From NCBI GenBank assembly GCA_016508695.1, contig VNKQ01000012.1:124001-188000 (forward strand): a stretch of 64,000 bases of DNA, read 5' to 3'. This DNA comes from Hyphodiscus hymeniophilus (Eukaryota; Ascomycota; Leotiomycetes; Helotiales; Hyphodiscaceae). Below are positions 46,320-58,968 of this stretch, one piece after another. Within the stretch, counting starts at the first letter, position 1. Each line of letters begins with the position of its first letter. The notes below the pieces were generated by a model, which saw only the letters and a list, made by a program, of their open reading frames with translations, ran no database searches and was not told the origin of the DNA. The position numbers and the translations under genes were made by a program.

Positions 46320-47905
46320 TAAAGCGCAGTGATGATCTGTTATAGAACGGTCGGAGTTGTAACCTGTCGGAATGATAGAAGTTAAAAGCAATATAATGAG
46401 TGTCGTAAGAGCTTAAGAAGTACTAATAGTAATTCCAACACCGGCGCCGATATAGTTGAGATGGTAGCTGATTTGGGCTGAGCTCAGTGCATGCTCGCGA
46501 GGGACCAACCTGCGTTAAGTGTACAATGTGGGCGTGCAAGTAACTCCATGAAGGGCTAGTTATATGTCCTAAGGATAAGCATTCTCCCGATCATATGACT
46601 GACTGGTCATCCTCCGCATAAAGCGAGGGGCGGTTATTTAACAGTGTTATAAGGCCCTTGGCAACGGCGCATCGAGCGGAAGTTGCTATCAAAAGTAAGT
46701 TTGTGAGGCACTATAGTGAACACCATATTCACTGACTTGTAATGCCATCCGAGCTCTACAAGTTCCGTAAGCTCTAAGACTGTAGGAGTATCTTCGTCAA
46801 AGTCATCTCCACCTTTAAGTCTATCTCAAAATTATAACATGATGAAATGGCCGTTCACTCCACCGCTGAAATTTTTTTCCAAGGTAAACAATCTGTTAAT
46901 TTTAGCCTTCAGTGGCAGATTTTCATGACAGTCAATATTCCTTTCCGCTAGATCTGAATCTAGGAGCTTCTATTATGTGTTTCCGGTGGGAAGACCCGCG
47001 CGATCTTCTGTCTTAACCTTTCAGAATGCCTTGACCGGCCTCCAACATCGCGATAGGTCCAGAATTCAAATAGATAGAGCCAAGATTAAATACCAGCTAG
47101 AGAAACGACAAGAGTTAAAGAGGATTTATTGGAGTGAACCGATATGCAGCGCAGCCACTCTTTAAATATGGTGAGTCAGTTCATTGTCCATTTAACGGTC
47201 AGAGATAGGAAACTACAACGAGTGAAAAGGTTCTCGGGTGGTAGAAGAACAGATCATTACAAGAGATTCGAGAGAGGTAGAAACTCCCAAAAGAGAAACT
47301 AATTGAAGAAACACCCCATTGACTCAACTTCAATCTACGTTCCTCTCCTGGCGAGCTAATCCTCCATGGACGGACACAGTAACCAAGTGCTGGTGAAGGA
47401 GAGAATCTTGATGCTTTGAAATATTTCACTAGTAGAGCTCTGCACCATGCCTCGATGTCGATGAAGGAATCAGGCAGCTTCGATGGACTCTCAAAATACA
47501 TGCCGCACTGTTTCTCTGTTTCTGTGTTTTATCCACACGTCAGCCTAATAGGTTCCTCATCATTTGCTAAGGAAGACACCGAGGTGTCCACATGAACACG
47601 ACTTGCATATGTCACCCCAGCCCGATTGGGCAACTCCGAATATGCCGCGGTCGTAAAAGTCATTGGTCGGCTATGAGTACGTGGCCCCGAAATACCTTGT
47701 ACACTTCTTTAGATCTCGTGCTTGCATTTCCAATCTTTCTGGTCCTTGCAAACATCGGGAGATTGTGTTTTCGACTCGGAGTTGAGTCGGAGCTAATAGG
47801 TGTAACCTCACCCTTTGATTGGCCCCTCCAGAATTGGCGAGGGTTTGCCTGCGACTTGGCGAGACTGCGAAGGTTTTTTCTTGCAGTCTTCGGACACTAT
47901 CCATC
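46320..47905. other. 1.6-kb intergenic region
   Basis: Between the divergent crotonase and ABC transporter genes. A GA-rich 5' leader precedes the crotonase start. Short frames at 46,977-47,165 and 47,592-47,930 have no domain or splice continuity. No repeat seen. Confidence 0.5.
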
Positions 47906-50900
47906 ATGGTGTCGGCGTCGAACGAAGTAGAGAAAGCCAGCAGTGTATCAGAGGATGCAACTTCTAATGCCATAGAGCCTCAGGACGATGGCCAGGCAGC
48001 GCGGTTAAATTCTTCTGCAAGAGCAAAATGGACAACTCGCCTGAATCCGCTGAAGACCCGGACCACTCCCCTCGTCCCTAGCCACAGACAACCTTCTAGA
48101 GAGTTCTCCGCTGGATTCATTAGCAAAGTACTATTTCACTGGCTCACTCCTCTGATGAAGGTGAGTTGGAAAGTGCCCTGAGTTAGAACTCAAACCCTCC
48201 GTTTCTGAGACTTATCATACACGGTCTAGGTTGGCTACCAGCGGCCATTGCAGCTGAACGACATATGGCATGTGAACCCAAAGAGAAGCACTCTTCTGTT
48301 GGAGAAGAGGTTCAGCGCTACGCTGCAAGCGCTTGTCGCTCAGCAGAGCAAGCGTCCTTTACTGTATGCTCTCCTGATCACTTTCAAAAAAGAGTTGCTC
48401 ATTGGCGCTTTCTGCGAATTTCTCGCCACAGTCTCTGTGGTCATGTTGCCGTTTGTATTGAAATACCTAATTGCCTTCGCTACGGAGGCCTTTAATGCCC
48501 ACCATACCGCATCAGCAGAGCCATCATTAGGGTATGGCATAGGCCTAGTCATGGCTTTTACCGCGATCCAGATTGTTACATCAGTTGCTATCAACCACTT
48601 TGTATACCTAGGCATGTCAGTCGGCGGTGAGGCTCGCGCCGTGCTGATGTCCGTGATCTTTGACAAGGCCATAAAGATTTCTGGCCGTGCAAAGGCAGGT
48701 GGACGTCTCCTACCTCTGAATCACATCGCACCTAGTGGCAACCAGGAGCAAGAAAGCAACATTTCCGAAAAAGAGAAAAGCAAGAATGAGAAGAATAAGA
48801 TAGGGGCACATGAGATGGTTGAAGGGTGGAGCAACGGCAGAATCGTCAACCTCATGTCCACCGATACCTCCCGTATTGATCTCGCATCAGGCATGCTTCA
48901 CATACTATGGGGGGCTCCACTGACCATTGTCATAACCATGGTGATACTTCTGATCAATTTGTCGTACAGCGCTCTGCCTGGGATTACGCTTTTATTCCTC
49001 TCCTTGCCCGTCCTTGGGGCGGTGGCAAAGGCGTTGTTCCGAAGACGCATGGCTATCAATAAAATCACCGACCAGCGAGTCGGCTTAACCCAGGAGATCC
49101 TTCAAGCGATGCGTTTTGTCAAGTACTTTGGTTGGGAGACTAATTTCCAAAATCGAATCAATGGGATCCGCAAGCGAGAAATCAAGTCAATCCAGCTTCT
49201 CCTTGCTACCCGAGACGGACTCAACGCATTATTCCTGTCTATGCCTGTCTTCGCATCAATGCTGTCCTTTATCACATTTTCGCTGAGTAAGAACACATTG
49301 CACCCGGCGGCAATATTTTCCTCGCTCGCGCTGTTCAATGAGCTTCGTGTGCCGCTCAATATGTTCCCTCTGGTGTTAGGGAGAGCTACCGATGCCCTTA
49401 CATCCATAAAACGTATCGAGGAGTTTCTTCTGGCCGAGGAGCTCATCGATGATTCACAATATGACCAGGGCAACGCAAATGCAATTGTGGTTAACGACGC
49501 CACATTCACATGGGAAAAAGTGCAAGGCCTAGCCAAAGAGGATGACGATGATGGCGACGGTGATAGTGGAGCGGCAATGCCTTCAAGCTCCGCTGAGCCA
49601 TTTCAAGTCCCCAACCTCAATCTCACCATTGGTCGTTCTGAATTAGTTGCCATTATTGGGAGTGTAGGTTCCGGCAAGACGTCTCTCCTCGCCGCTCTTG
49701 CTGGAGAGATGCGCAAAACGTCAGGAAGCGTTACTTTTGGCGCTGGGAAGGCAGTCTGTTCCCAGAACACGTGGATACAGAATTCAAGCCTGCGAGACAA
49801 TATTGTGTTCGGGACTGAGTTTGATGCCACGCGATACGCCAAGGTTATAGAGTCCTGCGCCTTGCGTCAAGACTTTCAGATGCTACCCGACGGTGACAAT
49901 ACCGAGATTGGCGAGAGAGGCGTTAATATCTCGGGCGGACAGAAACAGCGGGTTAGCATTGCCCGTGCTATTTACTTCAACGCCGACATTATCTTGATGG
50001 ACGATCCTTTATCAGCCGTCGATGCACGGGTTGGCCAGCAGATCATGGAGGAGGCTATATGCGGTTTGCTTGCGAACAAGTGCCGGATTCTAGCAACGCA
50101 CCAACTTCATGTGCTTCCTCGATGTGATAAAGTTATATGGTTGGAGGATGGATGCATCAAAGCCCACGGTTCTTATCCGGAGCTGATGGCGCAGAATGCC
50201 GAGTTTGTCGAGTTGATGACTTTGACCTCTGTCAACGAGCAGTCGGATGGAGATGAACAAGTTAGGAAGTCAGATGAAAATGAAGCTATTAAACCGGTTG
50301 TTGAGCTGGTTGAAGCACCAAAAAACAAAATAGCACTCATGCAGCAAGAATCGCAAGCCGTTGGAGCAGTGGCTTGGGGTGTATATAAACCATATCTCAG
50401 AGCTGCTGGCCCCCTCTTCGTCATACCACTGGTGTTGATTGCTCTGACTTTGTCTCAGGGATCAAACATTGTGACGGGTTTGTGGCTCTCGTGGTGGACA
50501 TCTAAGAAATTTCCCCTCAGTAACGGGACTTATGTTAGTAATAATCACCTTACCGTTCCCATTTATTCTATGAGAGGTGTCGTGACACTAACTTGAGTAC
50601 AGATTGAGGTCTATGCAGGTCTTGGAAGTGTTCAAGCAGTGCTAATGTTCCTTTTCGCCGCATCGGTCTCGGTATTTGGCACCCACTCCAGTAAAGTCAT
50701 GTTCAACCGCGCTCTGACAAGAGTTCTACGAGCTCCAGTGTCTTTTTTCGAAACGACGCCGCTGGGACGTCTTCTCAACCTCTTCTCTAAAGATGTTGAC
50801 GTTATGGATAGCACGCTGACAGACTCGATATGGCTGTATAGCGTGACGGTCACTTCACTTCTGGCGACTGTAGCGTTGATTGTGGCATACTTCTACTACT

Positions 50901-52180
50901 TCATCGTAGCTATAGTACCTATGGTGCTCGTCGTTTTGTTCGCAGGCAGCTACTATACTAGTTCGGCAAGAGAGATTAAGCGTCATGAGGCGGTGTTGCG
51001 GTCACACGTCTTTGCGAAATTCAACGAGGCCGTGTATGGAACAACAACAATTCGGGCTTATGGTCTCCAGAGCCAATTCTCCCAAGTATTGAAGACGGCT
51101 ATTGACGAGTACAACGGCGCATACTTTCTCACCTTCGCAAATCAGCGATGGATGACGCTAAGGCTCGATGCCGTTGGATTGATTTTAATCTTTGTCCTGA
51201 GCATGCTAATCGTTACTTCGAGATTTACCGTCAACCCTAGTATTGGAGGTCTCGTGTTATCGTACATGATCAATATCATGGGTTCCTTCCAGGTTCTAGT
51301 GCGCCAGATGGCTGAGGTGGAGAATAGTATGAATAGCACGGAAAGAATGCATCATTACGCGACACAAATTGAGGAAGAAGCACCTTTGGAAATCGGCAAA
51401 GTGCCAGAAAGTTGGCCTACCTATGGCGAAATCGTCTTTGATAACATACAAATGCGCTACCGGGCAGGGTTGCCTCTTGTGCTAAAGAACGTCTCCCTCC
51501 ACGTCCAGCCAGGTGAGAGCCTCGGCGTTGTGGGCCGAACTGGAGCTGGGAAATCCAGCATCATGAACACGATGTTTCGACTGGTGGAGCTTTCTGGAGG
51601 TTCTATTACCATTGACGGAGTAGACATAAGCAAGATCGGTCTTCGTCAGCTCCGGTCTCGATTGGCTATAATTCCCCAGGACCCAACCTTATTTAAAGGC
51701 ACGGTCAGGTCAAATCTTGACCCATTCAACGAGCGTACAGATTCCGAGATATGGTCGGCACTCCGGCAAGTAGATCTTGTCCGAAGCGGCGGAGAGCCTG
51801 GGGTATTTGGTCTCGAAACCGTGGTCGACGAAGAGGGTTTGAATTTCTCGCTTGGTCAACGCCAGCTTATGGCCCTGGCTCGAGCACTGGTTCGCGATGC
51901 CAAGATAATTGTCTGTGACGAAGCGACGAGTTCGGTCGATTTCGTAACAGATCAGAAGGTACAGCGTAGTATGGAGGCGTTTCGGGGCAAAACACTTCTC
52001 TGCATTGCTCATCGGCTACGTACTATCATTGGTTATGACCGCATCTGTGTGCTAGATCATGGTGAGCTTGTCGAATTAGGGACTCCGCTAGAGATATTTG
52101 ACCAGAACGGCATATTTAAAGGCATGTGTGACAAGAGCGGAATCAAGAGGGAGGATATACTCTCAAGTGCTAAACATTAG
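47906..52180 (+). CDS. ABC transporter, ABCC (MRP) type full transporter
   Basis: Three exons, 47,906-48,160, 48,230-50,533 and 50,603-52,180, with two 69-bp introns in phase 0, giving 1,378 residues. It is arranged TMD1-NBD1-TMD2-NBD2 without the extra N-terminal membrane domain of long MRPs. NBD1 has GSVGSGKTSLL (about residue 561), ISGGQKQR (651) and IILMDDPLSAVD (672), with the degenerate Asp instead of Glu typical of ABCC. NBD2 has GRTGAGKSSIM (1163), FSLGQRQL (1267) and IIVCDEATSSVD (1287), with the catalytic Glu present. An acidic loop (KEDDDDGDGDSG) precedes NBD1. Such transporters export metabolites or glycosylated products, or load the vacuole. Its place in the cluster suggests export or self-protection. 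Confidence 0.95.
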
Positions 52181-53429
52181 GCAAAGCGCATGCACAGGCG
52201 CATCGTCGTTTTTGGGAAGGAGTTCACTCTGTCTAGTTTGTAGATGTTGAATATGGTAGACTCAAATAAGACACATAATACATCTGAACAAAAGAGTTAT
52301 ATTACTATCAAGTCATTAAAATAAAAAGGGAGAAAAGGTATATAATATCATTTTGAAGTCGTCCAAACGTGGCTCCGATTGTGCACCTTATCCGTTTGGT
52401 CTTCTCTTGGTCCGCTCCTTGATGCCTTTGATGGCGTTCACCCGTAGACTGTTTGTTCCCTGGGTACTATTTCTCTGGCAGTATCCGGGAATGGCTAGCA
52501 CCTTGTTCCTTAAGATCATCCAGTGGTCGCCTACCGAAGTCAGACCACTCCCCACCTATTTTGAGGACTGCTTCCATTCAGCTGCGGCAGCGGACGCCTG
52601 GTCTTTGCGTCTGTATAATTGAGATAAAACAACTAATCGGCAGGTCAGAATTATAATCTCAGGCTAATTGATTAGCGAGCCTATATTCATGAATACTGTC
52701 AAGGTTCCTAAATAAGCACTTAGTAATCTACCCCTATATATGAGTAAAACTCTGCATGTACTAGTAGGACTGATTCCTCATCATCGAATATATCACCACA
52801 ATTCTCATCAAATACACGCACAGACCAGGGGTCCACTACCGCAGCCGAACGGGTATATACGGTGAGCGAAGTCATTGCGGCCCCACAGCCGAGCCGCCTT
52901 GCTGCCTGTGTTCGTTAAGGAAGCAGAGTTTACAGGTAACGCGTGTGGCCAACAGCTGGCTTCAGAGCCTAAGCACTAGATGTACCCTGTCTAGGCACAA
53001 CTGCTAGACCACACTCGAAGGCCGGATATCCTACTGTAGGACCTATTGCCGTGCATCTCCGCATATTTCTCGGAGTTTCCACAAAGAGAAACGATCACCT
53101 TTTACGCGATACTGGCCGTCTGGAACTTCCTACGCCAATAGAGTACGAAAGTACGGATTCTCTAGATTAGGCTTTTACATAATGTCATTATTTGATCTGG
53201 ATATGCGTAAGCGATCAGCGGTATTTGGATCCGTTGAGTGAATACTTCGTACGGCTTTTACTTGTCGCCCACCATGCTCGCGCCATTACTGACTTCTAGC
53301 TTGATACCGAGCCAGCTTTTATATTCGGTCGTCAGGTCCGAGGATCAGTCGATCTACCACCCTAAGCACAGCGCGGGCTAGTATTTGAAAGTCCGTGGAG
53401 GCTCTGGAAGAGCAATTATAGAGGTAAAG
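52181..53429. other. 1.25-kb intergenic region
   Basis: 3' region of the transporter and promoter of P450-5. A frame of 89 codons at 52,353-52,622 and its antisense show no domain; the region may contain a gene fragment. Short palindromes (CCTACTGTAGG near 53,030) are present. Confidence 0.45.
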
Positions 53430-55291
53430 ATGTTGTTCGTCATATTCACAGTCATCTCAGCTTGGATAGCGTGGAAGGTTTCGGGGCTCATAAAACATCG
53501 AAACATTGCAAAAGGTACCGGACTACCATATATTCTTAGTCCTGTCGGGGAACATGACTTTGTGTGGATGCTGCTTCAAAAGATCTTAGGACCTTTTCTG
53601 GAGAAGCTGCCCTTCGGATATGGAGATTTCGTGAAATATACAAAGAGAGGGTGGAATTGGTCTGATAAGAGCGAGGCACACCAGAAGTTTGGCAGCGTTT
53701 TTATTGTTGTCACGCCGACAGGGAATGATATACATGTTGGGGATGCGACTGCAACTGACTCTATACTTTCTCGACGAAAGGATTTCGTCAAACCGCTTGA
53801 ACTAGCCAGTACGTTGGTTTCCGAGAAGGATATTCAAAGCTGACATAGATCAGAACTAATCGACGTCTTCGGACAGAGTGTAATATCGGTAAGCTTTCAC
53901 AACTCCTTACAACATACTCCACTTTGTTCCTGACAAATACAGAGTGAGGGCTCGGACTGGCAACGACATCGACGCATCACTGCCCCACCATTCAACGAGC
54001 GGAACAGTAGACTTGTCTGGGTTGAAGCCATGCGTCAGTCCAAACAAATGCTGGAACATTGGAATGCGAAAGAAAAAGGGGCCAACATCACTACAACTCT
54101 TCAGGACACAGCGAAGCTGGCGCTGAACGTGCTAATGGGTGCGGGGTTTGGCACGCCTTACTCTTTTCGCGACTCTCTCGACATTACAAAGGACGGCTTC
54201 AATATGACTTACCGGGATGCTCTCAAGACTTGTATGAGTGATGTGTTTGTGGTTTTTGTCGTCCCACCAATCCTATTTTCTTTTCCTTGGTTGCCTAACA
54301 AGCTAGCACATTACAAAGTGGCTGTAGCGGATTTAAGACGTCACTTGCAAGAAATGGTAGCTTCAGCAAAGATCAATGCATCCGAAGACAGACCGGCCGA
54401 AGCCAGTCTCCTTAGTACTCTGGTGCAGAAAGCTCAAGAAGCCGATATAGGGAACGTTGAGGGCGACACTCAGTCTGAGAATAGTCTGAGCGATTCGGAA
54501 ATTTACGGAAACTTGTTCATGTTCAGCTTCGCTGGCCATGAAACAATGGCAATGACACTTGCATATGCAACATACCTCTTTGCCGCTTTCCCAGAATGGC
54601 AGGCGTGGGTTGGAACGGAAATCGATGAAGTATTCAAGGAGCATGACAACATTGAATCATTGGACTACGAAAAGCTGTATCCGAAGCTCAAGCGTTGCCG
54701 TGCCGTTATGGTTAGTGTGCACGGAAAATAAGATGCATTGATATTGACTGACGCAAAGAATAGCACGAAGTGCTGAGACTGTACCCACCCGCACTAAGTC
54801 TACCGAAATTCACTGGAAACGTAGCAGCAACTCTGAAGGTAGACGAGCGAGTAATGACGATTCCCCCAGACACTCATGTTTATCCAAACGTTATAGCTTT
54901 GCATACAAATCCCGCGTATTGGGGCGAGGACTGTCTGATGTGGAAACCGAGTCGCTGGATTCGATCAAACTTAACTCCACCCACAGCCTCTGCCATGATC
55001 GACGTTCTTGACTCCGAGGAACTAGTGGATGCTCCTGTAAAAGGCTCATATATACCTTGGGCAGATGGACCACGTATCTGTCCTGGAAAGAAATTTTCTC
55101 AGGTCGAGTTTGTTGCGGCCATTTCAGTACTTCTCTGGAAGCATAGGATATCCATCAATCCGCGGCCTGGAGAGACTTTGGCGCAAGCGAGGAAACGTAC
55201 GAGCCAAGTTATTGAAGATAGTGGAATAACTTTTACGCTACGGATGTGGCAGCCAGGAACGGTAAATTTAACGTTTCTCGAAAGGCATTAG
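53430..55291 (+). CDS. Cytochrome P450 (P450-5)
   Basis: Four exons: 53,430-53,808, 53,854-53,888, 53,943-54,710 and 54,764-55,291, giving 569 residues, long for a P450. The start is ATG 53,430 (MLFVIFTVISAWIAWKV), a membrane anchor; upstream codons in frame lack an ATG. The second exon is only 35 bp and encodes LIDVFGQSVIS, needed to join to SEGSDWQRHRRITAPPF, the C-helix WxxxR. The I-helix FMFSFAGHETMAMTLA (about 335) is canonical with His-Glu-Thr. The K-helix is EVLR (about 395), and the heme loop PWADGPRICPG (about 491) has Trp for the usual Phe. It differs from the other four in family, resembling the CYP4/CYP52-like AGHET group. Probably oxidises a pathway intermediate. Confidence 0.92.
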
Positions 55292-55310
55292 GTTAGCATT
55301 ACTTGCGTTT

Positions 55311-55352
55311 TGGTGCTGGGGTGCTGGGGTGCTGTGGTGCTGTGGTGCTGTG
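55311..55352 (+). repeat. 8-bp minisatellite, about five units
   Basis: Successive GGTGCTGG/GGTGCTGT units lie 20 bp after the P450-5 stop codon. G-rich on the plus strand. No function seen. Confidence 0.85.
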
Positions 55353-55896
55353 TAGATCTAGATATGCCTAGAAAAAACATAGAAGTCATGTTCTTAACGA
55401 ATAATATCTCAAAGGATGCTCAAATGCACTCGTTGACTAGTAGTAGTAATGAGTAAGATAGAAACGATTTACGTGATTCGAGTTTCGAGTTTCGAAGTTC
55501 CTATTACCCGTCTTTAATATTGTTTTTAGAACAATGACATAATGCTGTGACTTCGTTACTTCACTTGGATTTACTACATCAAATGACTATTTTAGCAAGG
55601 AACGGCTCCAAGGAATACAACAAATTTTCGCTATGACATTATGGTCGGAGGCTAGTGGCTAAAAAAATAGTTTAGACAAAAAGTAATAGGATATCCGTGA
55701 TAAATAAACAAAGTATTATGAAGAGGGATGATGGAAAACTCATGACTTGTACCAAGTTGTTTATATTTCAGATAATAATCTCCTAAATGGTTGTGCCCTT
55801 AAATTGTCGCAAGTATAAAACTATAGTATATCGTTAAGTTTCGTAGTAAATTAAAGCTTTGATTTTTAATAGTTTGCTACTACAATTAATCGATGC
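55353..55896. other. Intergenic, AT-rich
   Basis: Left part of the P450-5 to ATP-grasp interval. Contains a short GAGTTTC direct repeat near 55,480. No gene recognised. Confidence 0.45.
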
Positions 55897-56132
55897 TATC
55901 CGTTCAGCTGCCAGCTGGCCCGCGTTCAATCCAGCGCGTAAACACACCTACTTTCGACTTCTATTTTATAGCGACACCACGACTATATTGAAATCTGAGT
56001 TGAGCAATCTTTTATCTCGAAAGTTATTTACTATATTTTCAGGCGGCTTGTATTTCATTTTGTTGTAAAGCGTGGTAGAATTTCTCAAAATTGTCCCCAA
56101 AAAACGTGGGCCAGCTGGCAGCTGAACGGATA
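55897..56132. mobile_element. Candidate MITE with 26-bp terminal inverted repeats (TA flanks)
   Basis: TATCCGTTCAGCTGCCAGCT... at 55,897-55,924 is repeated in inverse orientation at 56,105-56,132, with one mismatch over 28 bp. The element is 236 bp including the flanking TA dinucleotides, as expected for a non-autonomous Tc1/mariner-type insertion. The interior is AT-rich and non-coding. It lies between the convergent 3' ends of P450-5 and the ATP-grasp gene. Confidence 0.8.
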
Positions 56133-56314
56133 CTTGGTGAGAGAACTAGAATAGAGGATCTGTCCCTGTACAACATGGTTTCGGTAGCCTCATATATTTT
56201 TAAATGCTTCAAAGTCTGAAGCATTATGGTATTTTACGGTTGCCTTGTTCGTCTAGAAAAGTTTACTGTACAGTGTAGTTTGCACTAATTATTCGGACGG
56301 CTTTAAGGCAGTTT

Positions 56315-58222
56315 TCAGATAACAGAAAACTTTGCTTCTTGTCTCACTTCTTTACTCACGTGGCGCAAATCCCTTCTACTTTTACGCGAGAAGACAAGAA
56401 AATATGCCACCCATCGAAGGACCCCAGACTTAGGATCCGGAACCTCATCGCCTTTCTCGAAGAAGCAATGGCTATGTGAAATGTTAGCCGCCAAGTCGGG
56501 ACGACGGTCTGCCAGCTCCTTGCAAATATTTCCTGAGGTGAAGCGGCCGCCCTTGAGCACGGGAATGAATACAATCTCGCTCCAGTACTGATTTTTCGAC
56601 TGGAAAGGACGGCCAAGGAGACGGGCCGTTCCTTGCTGGTCCGGCAACCCGGAGAGAAGGGCCAGCCCCCAGAAATCGATGCCGTATGTCATTCGCGAGG
56701 CCAGTGCTGTCTGATGTCCAGGAGGCCGAGCGTTGATTTCGAGTAGCCAGGTGCTGGGGTCCTCAGTAGATCCGTTCCCCTCAGAAACGGTCAGATCCGT
56801 GATTCCATCCGAATCAGTTACATACTTGGCTCGCGATGCCTGTACACGTGCTTCGAGATGGTAAATCCCGGAGCGGAAGCCCAGGCGAAGCAGGCTCTGA
56901 TGCAGCGAGTTCTTCAGAATGTCCAACTCGTCTTGCGGCAGGCCCGAAGGTAGGACGTTAGAAACCTCGATGAAAGTCTGCAGGTCTCCGTCATGCTTTG
57001 AAGCTTCGTCAGCAGCTTTGGGTAAGTCATCTGCGGCTTCGAAGAAGAGCAGCTCGCCGTCGCTCAGGACCAAGTTTGCATCAACCTCGGGACCGTCACA
57101 GAAAGGCTCAATGACCACGGCGGCACCATGGCGAGTGAAGTCAATGGAGCTAAAGGCCTGTCTGAGGTCTGCTTCTCCCTCAAGCCTGAATACACCCTCG
57201 GAGGCCCAGCCGTGACAAGGCTTGACAATGAGAGGGTACACCAACTCAGGATGCTTGTCGACAATACCAAGAGCCTCATCCAGGCTGGATGCGCGGTAAG
57301 CAGCATGACCCTCGGCGGCGCCGGTGAGCTGCTTGTCGCTGGCGACTTCAAAAGCTCTTACAGGCGGCGCTGGGAGCCGCAGCTCGTGGGCAGCTCTTGT
57401 AGTGTCGACCTGCAGGAGCTCAGTGAAGCTGACAAGCCCATCCACAGGCTTCCCATAACTTTTGATGGTGGCTACAATGCGGCTAGCCAGTCCATCATCA
57501 ATCATGCGGTTCATCGGCAGGTAGGCCTCGCGCCACGATACGTACTCGCGCTGGCCGAGCCAGTGGTCGGGAAAGTCGAGGTGAACGATGCCGATATTGA
57601 GGGCACGCGCTGCACGGAAAAAGCCCTGGCCTATGAGCGGGTGGAAGACACTGCCGACAAGGGCAAGAATCTTGCGGGGTCGTGCCATGGGCTGGATCAT
57701 AGGGAGGGATAGCCGGTTGCGAAACTCATCAGTGAACGAGTGCGAGTCAACAGCCGCATTCTGCAAAAGAAATGATGCTGCTGCAGCTACTTCTAATGCT
57801 GCATGGAACTGCAGTGGCACTGTATCTTCGCCCGAGAAAGTCCTGGTAGGACTCGTCAGGTTAACAAGACCCCGGATTCCTGGAAGATCAATCAGACGGA
57901 TGTCCAGAATGTCAGACCTAATCAGTTGGCCAGCCTTGCTCGGGATGAAAAGCAGCACCTCAGTTTGCTGCTGGGGGTTTTGGATGACTTGACGTAAAGC
58001 ATCGTAGAAGAACTGAGTACGGAGCTGTGCAATTTCTTCTTCCAGAGGGACCCCCAACGGCAAGCCGCTCAGCTCTGGCTTGGCCTTGGCGGCAAATAAC
58101 TCAGTTTGGAGGCGACTCGGAATTCCGTGCTCAGGAAGCTTGACCAATACCCGAACGATAGTCAAGTCGGCATCATCAGAAGGCTTCCAACGTTCTACTT
58201 CCTCAACAATGAAGCCTTCCAT
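56315..58222 (-). CDS. ATP-grasp carboxylate-amine/thiol ligase-like enzyme
   Basis: An intronless minus-strand gene. The first ATG is at 58,222 (MEGFIVEEVERW, 635 residues); the frame extends 15 codons further upstream without an ATG. The N-terminal ~180 residues are a family-specific domain. A Rossmann-like pre-ATP-grasp part begins at KILALVGSVFHPLIGQGFF. The ATP-grasp fold follows, with YPLIVKPCHGWASEGVF (about 329-345; nucleotide-binding Lys), VVIEPFCDGPEVDANL (about 370; metal-side Glu) and WLLEINARPPG (about 492; Mg-binding E-x-N). Fungal members ligate a carboxylate to an amino group through an acyl phosphate. In this cluster it could form an amide or dipeptide-like precursor, alone or with the NRPS; substrate unknown. 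Confidence 0.9.
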   Translation of the reverse strand: MEGFIVEEVERWKPSDDADLTIVRVLVKLPEHGIPSRLQTELFAAKAKPELSGLPLGVPLEEEIAQLRTQFFYDALRQVIQNPQQQTEVLLFIPSKAGQLIRSDILDIRLIDLPGIRGLVNLTSPTRTFSGEDTVPLQFHAALEVAAAASFLLQNAAVDSHSFTDEFRNRLSLPMIQPMARPRKILALVGSVFHPLIGQGFFRAARALNIGIVHLDFPDHWLGQREYVSWREAYLPMNRMIDDGLASRIVATIKSYGKPVDGLVSFTELLQVDTTRAAHELRLPAPPVRAFEVASDKQLTGAAEGHAAYRASSLDEALGIVDKHPELVYPLIVKPCHGWASEGVFRLEGEADLRQAFSSIDFTRHGAAVVIEPFCDGPEVDANLVLSDGELLFFEAADDLPKAADEASKHDGDLQTFIEVSNVLPSGLPQDELDILKNSLHQSLLRLGFRSGIYHLEARVQASRAKYVTDSDGITDLTVSEGNGSTEDPSTWLLEINARPPGHQTALASRMTYGIDFWGLALLSGLPDQQGTARLLGRPFQSKNQYWSEIVFIPVLKGGRFTSGNICKELADRRPDLAANISHSHCFFEKGDEVPDPKSGVLRWVAYFLVFSRKSRRDLRHVSKEVRQEAKFSVI

Positions 58223-58968
58223 GTTGGTTCCGCTGGCCTGTTTCGGTGCTGAACTTGATATAAGCACTGACCTTAGAAATCCGCGCCCCCCTTACCTCGG
58301 CTTTTTTGGTTCAAATGCAAAATAAAATTGGAAGACTTTTGTGCAAGGGAAAAGGGACCTGTGTAACAAATGATTACGATTTATTAATGACCGACGGCAT
58401 TATTAGGTAAGGACAACGTGGTAGAGCTACTCAGATCTTACCATACTAGACCCATTTAGGTAGTCCCGAGTCTATGTTCGAACCAAAACTTGTACTTACC
58501 TAGCCTTGCTTATTTTATGCATGGAGAGACCGAGTTACGCAATTAACGTTGACTATGTACCTTTTTGAATCTCGAGGCTGTTTCTATCATCAATTTTCTA
58601 TGGTAATTGTAGAACAAATAACCCAAATACAGTTCTCTTTATTAAGTTTGTTTCTGAATATAAATCATTGGAAAAGAATAATAATACTATAAAATAATTC
58701 TACTATTATACAATGTTATCAATATTTCTTCTATCTATTTTGATTGTCTCAAAACGTGGGTGTAAGGTTTAAAAAGTGGCTTGAGGAATATGACTCTTGT
58801 CCATCTAACCCTAGTTTAGGAATTAGCAGCTGGTGAGGTACTACCTATAAATGTCCCCGCTTAGTTCCTTTCAACCACACCTCCAATTCTTTTTCGGCCT
58901 TTAAGTCTCCCTAAGTCTTTTGAAGATAGTCCGGCCTATTCTGATTCCATTGCCTGTAAAGCTTCATT
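58223..58968. promoter_or_regulatory. Bidirectional promoter of ATP-grasp and TauD-type genes
   Basis: 746 bp between divergent start codons. A TATAAAT box at 58,846-58,852 lies about 120 bp before the dioxygenase ATG. AT-rich core around 58,600-58,740. The layout suggests joint control. Confidence 0.6.

Noticed and set aside
49102..49536. 144-codon antisense frame inside the ABC transporter
   Set aside because: Antisense to transmembrane and NBD1 coding sequence with no domain of its own.
52353..52622. 89-codon frame downstream of the ABC transporter
   Set aside because: No recognisable domain or homologous continuation on either strand; not strong enough to call.
57128..57712. 194-codon plus-strand frame inside the ATP-grasp gene
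   Set aside because: Antisense shadow of the conserved ATP-grasp region.
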